Origin: Asparagopsis taxiformis
Taxonomy: Eukaryota; Rhodophyta; Florideophyceae; Bonnemaisoniales; Bonnemaisoniaceae
Length of the DNA: 64,000 nt
Assembly: GCA_030407315.1 (NCBI GenBank)
Contig: JALQPE010002141.1
Span: 62,001 to 126,000, forward strand
Reading direction: 5' to 3'
Positions 1 through 9,132 of the stretch are shown here, one piece after another; position 1 is the first letter of the stretch, and the number at the start of each line of letters is the position of its first letter. The notes beneath the pieces were generated by a model. It searched no databases and was not told the DNA's origin. It saw nothing but the letters and a program-made list of their open reading frames with translations. A program made the translations under genes and the position numbers.

Positions 1-2
1 CC

Positions 3-3000
3 CGAAAGCATCCGCAACACGTCCTAAGAGATCGCAACCTCACTGCAACCACTCCATCATCCAGCGGTGCTTCCATAAACCCCGGTGCATCCGCCTCCGC
101 TGTGGCTGCTGCCAGCTCACGACGACAAGCGCCGCAGCTTCGTACACAGCAGCAAATCGGTAAGCAGCCGCAACAGCGTTACAAGCTTGGCGATAAGGAA
201 AATGTCCAACTCAAATCTGCCCCGAGGTCCGTCCCGACCGCCAAGCCGAAACTTGTCTCTACCAAAGAGTTGGCTGATGCCGCTGCTTCACAAACCCAGC
301 CCGTGGAGCAGCCCGCTGTCGTTGCATCGTCCCACAGACGATGGGGCAAACGCCAACAACAGGTGGCTCCAGCAGCAAACTCGCAATCGCTCGATGGCAA
401 GAAGAAGCAACGCAAGAGGCGCCAGCGTCAGCAGCAGAAACATGAACCTGCTATCCTCAACAAGTCAGTTACATCCGATCGTCGCCGTTCCGTTAAGGTC
501 GCATCACCTGTTGTAGTTCCAACCGGTGCAGCAGCTCCCACTGTTGGTGCAGCATATTTATCCTCTGCGGTAAATCCAAAGTATAGTGCTAAACCTGAGC
601 ATGCAAATGATCCATCAATAGCACGAGTCAAGTCTGCAAATCGTACGTCAACTCCGGAGAAGCCACAGCGGAAGCCTTCAGCCGTAACACAGGCAGTTGT
701 CAAGGAACAGCAGCCTACCTGGCCTCACACCGATCTTGCGCTACTTCTGCACAATAATGATGTCGCCGCGGCAGACATTCCTGTGCGCCGCATTGCTGCC
801 GCTGCTGTCCGTGATGATGCCACGCGCCTCAAGATGATCAGAGAAGGTGTGGCAGTGTCCATCATTTCTCTCCTACGCCACGAAGAGGCGACGCCGGATA
901 TGCGCCGTGATGCAACGTTTGCCATCGCCGAGCTAGCTGTGCTTGAGGCTTGCGAAGATGAACTCGTGGCTGCTGGCTCAGTGCCTGTCTTGGTTTGGCT
1001 CATTAACCCTGCCAATAACAACGATCGATCAACTATCGGTAGCGCCTGTCGTGGACTTCGCAACTTGCTTGGTGGAAAGGTATCTACCGCTGTTCAAGCC
1101 GCCAAGTATGGGTGTGTTGAGCCATTGCTTTCCATCATCGACGGCCGCAGTGGAATTGGTGATGAAACTAATGTCGGTGGAGATGCTGCTGCAGCTGTTG
1201 TCGTCGAAGCTGCCGCAGCCATTTCAAATCTGTCTACTCATGGCACTCGTTTCCAAAGCTATGTTATTAAGCACGGCGGCTTGAATGCACTTACTACTCT
1301 TGGGATGAAGACGGAGAATGAAGAAGCCATGTTTCATGTTGTGAACGTTCTTGCTGAATTCGCAAGGGAAGCGCGCTGGCACAAAGCCATTGTAGCTGCT
1401 GATGGCCTTCTGACTGCATTCCGAGCCTTGAGCCTAGCCCGTGACCCAGAGGTTGCCGCTGAAGCATCCAGGCTCGTGGGCAACGTTGCTGTGACTCAAA
1501 AGGCTCGTGCTGCCGTTCGAGAAGCAGGAGGTTTGGTTGTGCTGATTGAGAGACTTGCTCGGTGCAAGTCATTCAAGAATGTTGTACCGGCGTTTGACTT
1601 GGTCCGTGCCATAGCTAATGTTTGTGTGGACGGTCGTGCCGCATCCGATGCACTAAGCCAGAGGGACGGAGCGGCAGTTCTTTTGAACGTGTACACATCA
1701 CAGGACGCGCCAGACAAACTCATAAAAACTGCATTTCGTGCCCTTCTGGTACTTGCACATAGTAGTGCGACAAGACGTGCCAAGGTTCTGTATGCCGTAG
1801 GTATCCAGGTGAAACAAGCAGGTTTGGCGGGACTTCCAGTAAAAAGATTGTATGACTTACGGCAGGCAATCTTGGAAGATATTGAAAGTGGTGGCAGGGA
1901 TGGCTCAGCCGCTATGCCAGAAAGTCTTGAACGTTTATCGAGGGCTTCTGTTCGGTTGATCAACTCTGGAGTCATTAACCACGCCAGAGGTAATCCGAAT
2001 GTCGTTCCGAGGGGTTTCTACACAGGCCCGAACAATCCTACAATCATGGCCTCGAAATCACCAAAGCTTACGACAGCATCAAGAGAGAGGGACACGGATC
2101 CTCTAAGTGCGGATCCCGGCCGGGTGCATGACAAGGTAAACAGTATTCGACGCCCGAATACTGATCGAAACCTTTTCCGTTCCACAGGAAGGGTGGTTTC
2201 GGTAACACGGAACTGCAAACCAAAGCAACACCCGGCAGGCATGAAACAATTAGCGGCAGGTCGACCTGGTGAAGAGGAGGACTATGATGTCCTTCCTCGT
2301 GGCAACGAAGAAGTACTCGCCAGTGACTCTGACCTCCGAGCTCGAATGCTCGAACGTGAGGCAGACGGCAACATGACTCAAGATTTTTTCGAAATTGGGC
2401 AAGTTCTCGGTAAAGGAGGATATGGCTCTGTGTTCATGGCCAAGGACTTGAGAACCGGTGAAATTGTTGCAATCAAGAGGTTCCACAACAGCGGCGCACT
2501 GGTTGACAAGAAGGCTGTCAAGGAACAAAATATCTGGAAAGGTCTTCATCACCCGAATGTTGTCGAATTCAAAGGTAGCTTTGTCGGTGACAACAGTTCT
2601 TTGAACCTTGTTGTCGAGTATGTCGACGGCTTGAGCCTCGCGGAGCACCTATCACAATATTCTGCATTCCCGGAAACGCTTGTCGCAGAAATCACAAGAC
2701 AAGTTTTGTGCGGACTAGAATATTTGCACATGAATGGTGTGACGCATCGGGATCTCAAGCCTGCAAATATTCTGGTGGACAATAGCGCTGCCGTCAAGAT
2801 ATGTGACTTTGGGGTAAGTCGATCGGAGAATGTCCAGACAATCAACCCAGGCCAGCAGCACATGGTCGGCACGCCATGGTATATCGCTCCGGAAATGGTT
2901 GAGTATCGCCCATACACCACAAGTGTCGATGTGTGGAGCCTCGGGTGTACTGTCCTCGAACTCGCAACTGGGAGACGGCCATACCACGAGTTGAGTGCAA

Positions 3001-3236
3001 TGCAAGTGTTGTTCCGGATGGTAGAAGACCGGCGGCCTCCTATCCCACAACATCTAAGTGATGAGGCAAAAGACTTCTTGAAAGCATGTTGGGTATGGGA
3101 CCCGCAACAAAGACCGTCGGCAAGGGATCTTCTCCAACATCCATTTATTCTCAAAGCACGGAAGTTCAGTGATTCTTCGAAGCAATCAAGTAGCTCATCA
3201 GATGCCAGTACACCCGAGCTTGGTGCCACATGCTGA
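3..3236 (+). CDS. ARM-repeat protein kinase (STE/MAP3K-like), 5' partial
   Basis: The frame is open to the left edge and has no convincing ATG near the start, so the true start lies outside the window. The first ~200 codons are basic and low-complexity. Nucleotides ~735-1900 encode helical ARM-like repeats. A C-terminal Ser/Thr kinase domain spans ~2390-3160. It has a glycine loop GKGGYGSV, the AIK lysine, HRDLKPAN, DFG and a GTPWYIAPE activation segment, so it should be catalytically active. The segment GTPWYIAPEM and the general sequence suggest the STE11/MAP3K group. Plant MAP3K-epsilon also combines ARM repeats and a kinase, but with the kinase first. The substrate is unknown. It ends convergently with the TPR gene downstream, 223 bp away. 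Confidence 0.85.
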   Translation, partial: RKHPQHVLRDRNLTATTPSSSGASINPGASASAVAAASSRRQAPQLRTQQQIGKQPQQRYKLGDKENVQLKSAPRSVPTAKPKLVSTKELADAAASQTQPVEQPAVVASSHRRWGKRQQQVAPAANSQSLDGKKKQRKRRQRQQQKHEPAILNKSVTSDRRRSVKVASPVVVPTGAAAPTVGAAYLSSAVNPKYSAKPEHANDPSIARVKSANRTSTPEKPQRKPSAVTQAVVKEQQPTWPHTDLALLLHNNDVAAADIPVRRIAAAAVRDDATRLKMIREGVAVSIISLLRHEEATPDMRRDATFAIAELAVLEACEDELVAAGSVPVLVWLINPANNNDRSTIGSACRGLRNLLGGKVSTAVQAAKYGCVEPLLSIIDGRSGIGDETNVGGDAAAAVVVEAAAAISNLSTHGTRFQSYVIKHGGLNALTTLGMKTENEEAMFHVVNVLAEFAREARWHKAIVAADGLLTAFRALSLARDPEVAAEASRLVGNVAVTQKARAAVREAGGLVVLIERLARCKSFKNVVPAFDLVRAIANVCVDGRAASDALSQRDGAAVLLNVYTSQDAPDKLIKTAFRALLVLAHSSATRRAKVLYAVGIQVKQAGLAGLPVKRLYDLRQAILEDIESGGRDGSAAMPESLERLSRASVRLINSGVINHARGNPNVVPRGFYTGPNNPTIMASKSPKLTTASRERDTDPLSADPGRVHDKVNSIRRPNTDRNLFRSTGRVVSVTRNCKPKQHPAGMKQLAAGRPGEEEDYDVLPRGNEEVLASDSDLRARMLEREADGNMTQDFFEIGQVLGKGGYGSVFMAKDLRTGEIVAIKRFHNSGALVDKKAVKEQNIWKGLHHPNVVEFKGSFVGDNSSLNLVVEYVDGLSLAEHLSQYSAFPETLVAEITRQVLCGLEYLHMNGVTHRDLKPANILVDNSAAVKICDFGVSRSENVQTINPGQQHMVGTPWYIAPEMVEYRPYTTSVDVWSLGCTVLELATGRRPYHELSAMQVLFRMVEDRRPPIPQHLSDEAKDFLKACWVWDPQQRPSARDLLQHPFILKARKFSDSSKQSSSSSDASTPELGATC

Positions 3237-3459
3237 ATGGAGTAAGTTCAACTCCGCTGTTTGTACCTTTCGGCATTTTTTGATGTCATGTACGTTATCT
3301 ACATCCGATCATTTGACGTTGATGGACGAATCGAACGTTGTTCTCTCTGAACTCACCAATGTGATTGCCCCGTCAATAAACACGCACTTCCGCAATTTGT
3401 ACAATATATTGTCAATAGTAAACGTTTACAATAGCGTATTTCAGCCTACGAAGACCAGG

Positions 3460-5475
3460 TCACAGGTCGTCTGCCTCAAGCGCCGAATGGCTAGATCTTT
3501 CGTCTTCGTTTTGCACTTCTCGCTCTTTCTGACGCAAAAGTGCTTTCAGTTTGAGATGGTTTGATATTGCGCATTCAAAGTGAGGGTCGAGCTTGAGTGC
3601 ATGCTCCAGCATGTTGTCGGCATCCTCAAAGCGCCCCGCAGATATATACAGTAGTGCGAGATTATTATACACGATGGCACTCTCTCCGCCCAGCTTGAGG
3701 CTTTTCTCGAAAGCAGAAAGCGCTTCAGAGAAACTTCTTCCTTCCTGGCGCTTCATGTTGCCGATGTTGTTATATAGTGCCGCAAGAGCATTTAGTCCAG
3801 CATCATTAAGGTCGCTTAGATCTTCTTCATTAGAGGCATCACTGGCATCTGGTGGAGGGGAGTTCTTCTTCGGCTCTGGTGTAAAAAGACTAGCAGAGCC
3901 CATTCGTTCTTTCTGGTCACTGCCGTTGTCCCCTCGAATATCTTTGTCACGGTTCCTGTTGTAATTAGTTTTAATAGCATCAACTGCTTTGTCGTAGGCA
4001 TTGTCAGCTTCAGAAATATCATCATTGAGTTGACTCGCAACAGCAAGAGCATTCCACCCAGACTCAATTGTGGTATCACGTGAAACGGCCTGAACTGCAA
4101 AATCTCGGGCGGATGAATACTCTCCAGTACCCATTTGTAGTAATGATAGCTGAACCCATGCAGCAGAGTCATGATCGTCTCTTTCTAATGCTTCAACTAG
4201 TCTTTCTGCAGCTTCAGCCCCAAAATTACGATTTCCATTTTCTTCCCATGAATATTCGTGTCGCAGACGTAGCACAGCTCCCAGTGCGGTACTTGCTGCG
4301 CTTGACTTGATGTCTCGAGCCAATGCTCGCAGCCGCAAAACTGCACTATCAATTGCAGGGCGAGGGTCTTTTACAGCACTTGACGATGATCCGGCACGCC
4401 GACTGGATACCTCCGCATCTTCGGTTTTCATGGTTGAAGATTCGGGATTGAATTCATCCGTTCCTTGCCGATGAATAATCTCTGCAGCAATACCGCGTCT
4501 GAGATCAGCAGTCACTCTCCTGGCTCGAATTGAGGTCATAAGCATAGCGAATCGAGAGCGGTTTATGGGGTCGGCAGTTCTTTCAGCTTCTTCTGCTGCC
4601 GTCTCTGCATCAACAAGTCGACCAACGGCGGCCCTTGCAATCGCCAAACCTCCCCAAGCAAATGACAATCCGCGTCCTTCTGGGCTTGAGCCGTCCACAG
4701 CACCTTCAAAGGCTCGCATAGCTGCGTCATACATTCCATGGCGAAGGAGGACGACGCCATAGTTTGATAAGGCCTCCGCATGACCGCGATCGCATAAAAT
4801 TACCTTTTGAAAACAGGAAATTGCTGACTCTTCGTTACCTAGAGCGAGTTCAGATAAGCCAAGATTGTTGAGTGCATCTAAATATTCTGGGAATGGGCGA
4901 CGAATTGAGCGGAGTACATCGCGGGCACCGCCATAGCCACCTTCGGTAAGGTGGAGGAGTGCAAGAGCATTCCACACATCCGGCTGGGAGTTGTCTGTAT
5001 TGGTGGCGTCGACGAGATCTCTCTGTAAGCGGTCCAGTAATGGAGCTCTTTCTTCGCGCCCGAGTCTGGTCGAAGCGGCCAAGTGAGCAGCTTGAGCAGC
5101 ATGTGAACGCAATCTTGCCATACTGGAAAGCAGTTGAGCTGGTGGCTGTGTGTTGTTTGAATTGTACTGATCGAAGCGTTCCTTATAGATCTGTTTGCAA
5201 TGTTGAAAAGCTCGAAGAGCTTCTTCGCCGTCACATTTTCGCATATACATGAGACCGAGGTGAAAGTGAGCCTCGGCATTTCTGGGCATGCGCTTGCATG
5301 CACCAATTAGGGCGGAACGCAACTGCTTTTCGTTAATTTCATTCCACGCATGGGGGGCACTTTCGGGCAGAGGAGGGAGCTCTACTTGAACGAGAAATTT
5401 GGACTCTTTGGCTTCTATGTCGTCGTCAGAATCCTGAGCGGCAGTGGCATCATGTGAAATTTGTGTTGCCTCCAT
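3460..5475 (-). CDS. TPR-repeat protein
   Basis: This 671-residue protein is made largely of tetratricopeptide repeats, helical hairpins that bind partner proteins. Clear units include AHFHLGLMYMRKCDGEEALR near residue 70, consecutive repeats at ~165-270 (NLGLSELALGNEESAISCFQ and the next), further units at ~430-500 and three near the C-terminus (NLALLYISAGRFEDADNMLE). A charged Ser-rich linker separates the blocks at ~345-380 and ~520-560. No catalytic domain is visible. ATG at 5475 is the first in frame. The family is too generic to assign a complex; a scaffold or co-chaperone role is only a possibility. Confidence 0.85.
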   Translation of the reverse strand: MEATQISHDATAAQDSDDDIEAKESKFLVQVELPPLPESAPHAWNEINEKQLRSALIGACKRMPRNAEAHFHLGLMYMRKCDGEEALRAFQHCKQIYKERFDQYNSNNTQPPAQLLSSMARLRSHAAQAAHLAASTRLGREERAPLLDRLQRDLVDATNTDNSQPDVWNALALLHLTEGGYGGARDVLRSIRRPFPEYLDALNNLGLSELALGNEESAISCFQKVILCDRGHAEALSNYGVVLLRHGMYDAAMRAFEGAVDGSSPEGRGLSFAWGGLAIARAAVGRLVDAETAAEEAERTADPINRSRFAMLMTSIRARRVTADLRRGIAAEIIHRQGTDEFNPESSTMKTEDAEVSSRRAGSSSSAVKDPRPAIDSAVLRLRALARDIKSSAASTALGAVLRLRHEYSWEENGNRNFGAEAAERLVEALERDDHDSAAWVQLSLLQMGTGEYSSARDFAVQAVSRDTTIESGWNALAVASQLNDDISEADNAYDKAVDAIKTNYNRNRDKDIRGDNGSDQKERMGSASLFTPEPKKNSPPPDASDASNEEDLSDLNDAGLNALAALYNNIGNMKRQEGRSFSEALSAFEKSLKLGGESAIVYNNLALLYISAGRFEDADNMLEHALKLDPHFECAISNHLKLKALLRQKEREVQNEDERSSHSALEADDL

Positions 5476-6914
5476 CTATTCGCTGCCAGTTGGTAAATTG
5501 CGAAATGGATGCGGTGATACTGAAATTTCAACCATCGGCAAGACGCATGGTGCGCGGAGATGATTGCAAATGTTGAAAACAGTGGGTGAAAGACTGGGGT
5601 GAGATGTTTGACGGGCAGAACTAAGCAGACATACTCATTTCAAAGTTGAAGTTGAACACGTGCGCGCGCTTGCGCGCGACTGTGCTTTATCAGTAGGGGA
5701 GGTATACCAACACTTCAATTTCTGAAATTTGAAACTATTTCTGTACTACACTACTAAATAAAATAAAATTGTACACTACACAATCACTCCATTTTTCCAA
5801 GTGTACCTACCAAGCCTAGTTTAATCAACTACAATTGTTTCGGCGCGAGCTTGTTCGCCACGCCCCAAGGGTCTGATGCGCCTCTTGGCTCCGGTGGCTG
5901 TGCCTATTCCAACTGGGAAACACACCAGTTAGACGAATTGGCTGCACACGTCATGTCGAAGTTTTCAGTGAGATGTTCGAAAAACACTTGCGAATGTATG
6001 TGTACACTACAAAAATAGATTGCCGCATCTCCAAAACGCCCGTCTGTCCCTAAATTTTAATTCATTGATGGCGTTATTTGTTGCCACAATGGTACCCTTG
6101 GGTACCCTTAACAACTGTATAATATCTAGCAGGGCTGCTCTGGCGACTCGACAAGATCAATGACAGGTGTTCGAGGGCTCGTTCATATTGTCCTCAGATA
6201 CAATAACCTTTAGTGGATTTGAATTGTCGAGGTTGTGGCTCAAGCGATTGAGACTACTATTTTATCGTGATCACTTGCCTGGAGGGGGTTTTTCAATAGA
6301 GATTTACTTTTCTACTGCTCTGCGAATACCCAATCAACACTCTTTCTAATTCCCTTATTCTTCGAAGAGAGCTGCTGGCATAAGATTTTTATTCTTCAGT
6401 GATGATCAATAGTTCTGCACAACAGATATCAGCTTGGCATACGCTGATTGCACCATATGAACACTACAAGGCGTAGTGAATATCCCCACATTTAGTAGCA
6501 CACGATTATATCTGTAGCTAGCTAGAGAAGGTGAGGGCCTATCCGATGCGAATCACTTGTGTATATACCAAACTATACTAAACCATCTATACCAATTTTG
6601 TGATCTTATGTATTTTCTCCCAAATAACCTCTTGTAAGACCAGAAGGTTGTGATGCCAACAAGGTGGACAGCTCAATACTATGAAACGCTATCGACATGC
6701 ATACTTTATCGGTAGATGTGGAAGAGCTCCGTTCAGGTTGCTCGTCTGCTATTTCGATGGACCGCTTCGTCCCTGGACGAAACACTAAGTGTGAACCACT
6801 TTTTCTTCAGTCTCCATAGAAAGGATAGAATCTGTCGCTCCTGGAAAAGCCCACTCTAGTAAACTAAATTAGAAACAATGCAATATGTGAAATCATAAAA
6901 TAGATACATAGTCT
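5476..6914. other. Intergenic region with GC-rich structured island
   Basis: About 1.4 kb between a minus-strand TPR gene (starting at 5475) and a minus-strand orphan gene (ending at 6915). No credible CDS is seen; the longest frames are about 60 codons and lack ATG. A GC-alternating stretch at 5660-5680 can form a short hairpin. A GC-rich patch at ~5840-5960 can form several small hairpins and stands out from its AT-rich surroundings. It lies between two copies of TGTACACTACA (5770-5780 and 6001-6011). No recognisable tRNA, snRNA or RNase P motif was found. Confidence 0.5.
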
Positions 6915-7691
6915 TTATACAGTTTTATCCCTTCTAAATACACTTCTCATCTTCAATTTCTTCCCACCCACTCTCTTTAAAACCCCTCGCATCAGACCCA
7001 CAAAAGTACTGAAGCGACTCACACTACGCTTCTTCCCCGATGCCAGAGAGCTATTCACCGAGTCAGAACTATCGGGTGAATACTCTTCCTCACTGGTGAC
7101 AACGTCATCCAATTGAGGCGTACGCGGCATCTCCTTCACAGTCCGTCTGCGACTCGTGAATCTCTTGAAGAGCGAAGGCTGTTTTTTGCAACCGCTCTTC
7201 TCCTCGTCGCGTGCTCCATCCCACGCTCTCTCCGACCCTGTCGCTTCGTCGGCTTCATCAACCCCATCGCCATCCATTTCCATTGTTTCCTCTACCACCT
7301 GGTCAAGCACTTCAGCCAACCTGGTCTCAATGCCCTTCATCGCACTCATCACCTCTGCACACTCGTCATTCTGCAGACGCGCCACCATGTCCCAGTATTC
7401 CACGCTGTCTTCACAATTTCTGGCGAATTTGTGGACAAGCTTGGCTGCATGCAATCGAACTGGCTCTGCATCGTCACCAGCTACCTGCAGAAGCTTTGAT
7501 AGATGCGTTTCGGTGAAGTGTTCCATGACATGATGTCCTGAAACCGATGCAGCCCAGTCCATGTATGCCATCTTTCCGAGAGATGGCGATTCCACACTCC
7601 ATGATGTTTTCATGTTTGCATTTGTTCCATCGGTCGTGTGACTAATGGAACAATTGGAGGGGATATCGATGAACTTGTTGGTGTTGTTCAT
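6915..7691 (-). CDS. Hypothetical protein, helical N-domain and basic tail
   Basis: I do not recognise this protein. The frame extends to 7913, but the ATG at 7691 gives a 258-residue product without the odd hydrophobic, Ser-rich leader and is preferred. Residues ~30-130 look helical, with an ARM/HEAT-like stretch (DDAEPVRLHAAKLVHKFARN). An acidic segment (DGDGVDEADEATGSE) and an Arg/Lys-rich C-terminus with RRR clusters follow. The basic tail could bind nucleic acid or membrane lipid, but that is conjecture. It could alternatively start at 7913. Confidence 0.55.
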   Translation of the reverse strand: MNNTNKFIDIPSNCSISHTTDGTNANMKTSWSVESPSLGKMAYMDWAASVSGHHVMEHFTETHLSKLLQVAGDDAEPVRLHAAKLVHKFARNCEDSVEYWDMVARLQNDECAEVMSAMKGIETRLAEVLDQVVEETMEMDGDGVDEADEATGSERAWDGARDEEKSGCKKQPSLFKRFTSRRRTVKEMPRTPQLDDVVTSEEEYSPDSSDSVNSSLASGKKRSVSRFSTFVGLMRGVLKRVGGKKLKMRSVFRRDKTV

Positions 7692-9132
7692 TGTTTTTTC
7701 GCCTGTCGGGAATGGTGGAATAGCGTTGTTAATTGCTGTGGTGTGTTCAGTAGTTGAGGTGGGTGCGATGAGGCGAAACTGGAGTGTCCGGGAATGTTTG
7801 CATGGTTTATGTAGGTACGGATAGAGCAATATTTTGCTGATGAATGTGGAGAGCAAATTGGATACAGAGAGAGAGGAGACATATTTGGGAGACGAAATCA
7901 GCAGTCTGTACATCGTCTACGAGGAAAATGCAATGAAGTGGGGGTATTCCTGGTATTGTGGAGAGAGTGGTAATGAATTAGAGGATGAATGTATTACAAC
8001 TGCGAAAGAATGAGACTGGGAATGGTAGTGGTCAAATAATTTCAGGCAAGAGTTGGGAGTGCAGGTGTGCCACTCGACAAAGTATATAGAAATTTGCAGT
8101 GTCGTTTTCTTTTCAGATGCTGTTTCATGTATCATCAACAAAAGAAAAGTTGAGACGCGCTCGCTAGCGCAAAATTATCACAGGACCTCTCTCATTTCCT
8201 AACATCTAGATAAGAGGATTGAGACACTTCTTTTATGAGAACGGATTACATTTGCGCAAATATACCAGTAAGAACCAGCGAAAATGCAATATCTCATATC
8301 GCCTTCCAAGAGTGAAACGCAATACAGTGGTTAATCTTTAAGCTTTCTTTGTCAGAACATCCACAACACATCCTGAAGTATTCATTGATTCCACATCCCC
8401 TCTTGCCACTCGAGATCACCACTGCCGGACTCTCTACATCATTCGATCGATATGTATTTATTGAATTGTAATCTCAAGATTGTTTCTCGAATCCGCGCAG
8501 ACCTATCAACTCCTACATTGTAATTGTAGCTGTTTGATCATTACAAGCCCAATAAGTTCTGATTTGCAAATAGACATTTCTCAAATTCGCTGCATCCAAT
8601 GCATGTACTCATTTGCACGACTTCGACCAGTCTGGTCGAAGAATAGGCGAACAACGTACTAGGTAGGATCATCATCATTGGAGGACATCCAACTTCATCT
8701 CTACCCTTAACCCATCAGTGCGCGCCAACGCGACGGTGTTTCCATGAGAAATGTGAGGCGTACAAAGCTGAAAGGGTACACACTCTCAATGCTGGTTAAG
8801 ATTCGCGGCATTGAGAGCTCTACTCTTCCTATTCCTTTCCTGGTCTGACACGACGAGCAATAGTGCTCTAGTGGACAATGAATTTCGTCATTGTAGGTCA
8901 ACTTTTTGCGTAGGAGAGTCGTCCGAGCTTGCGCTATACCTGCTCAGTACATGACTCCCATCCCTGCAATAAAACCGGTATGCTTTGGAGAAAGGGGAAC
9001 TCCAGTATGGTCCAGCAGTGTGCAAATCAGGTTCTAAGACGAGTTTTCACATTCCTAATGTGCTCGACGTCCCTGACGGTAATATCAATTGTGTTGCATC
9101 TAAGTAGTAGCCAACAAACTTTACTGCGAATT
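7692..9132. other. Intergenic region with a perfect inverted repeat
   Basis: About 1.4 kb between the orphan gene and the 3' end of the kinesin gene. No frame here looks coding. Positions 8621-8641 hold a perfect inverted repeat: half-site CTTCGACCAG, one spacer T, then its exact reverse complement. The promoter of the minus-strand orphan should lie just above 7691 or 7913. Confidence 0.5.

Noticed and set aside
6167..6349. 60-codon plus-strand frame
   Set aside because: Starts with a non-ATG codon, has no recognisable sequence and lies in AT-rich intergenic DNA.
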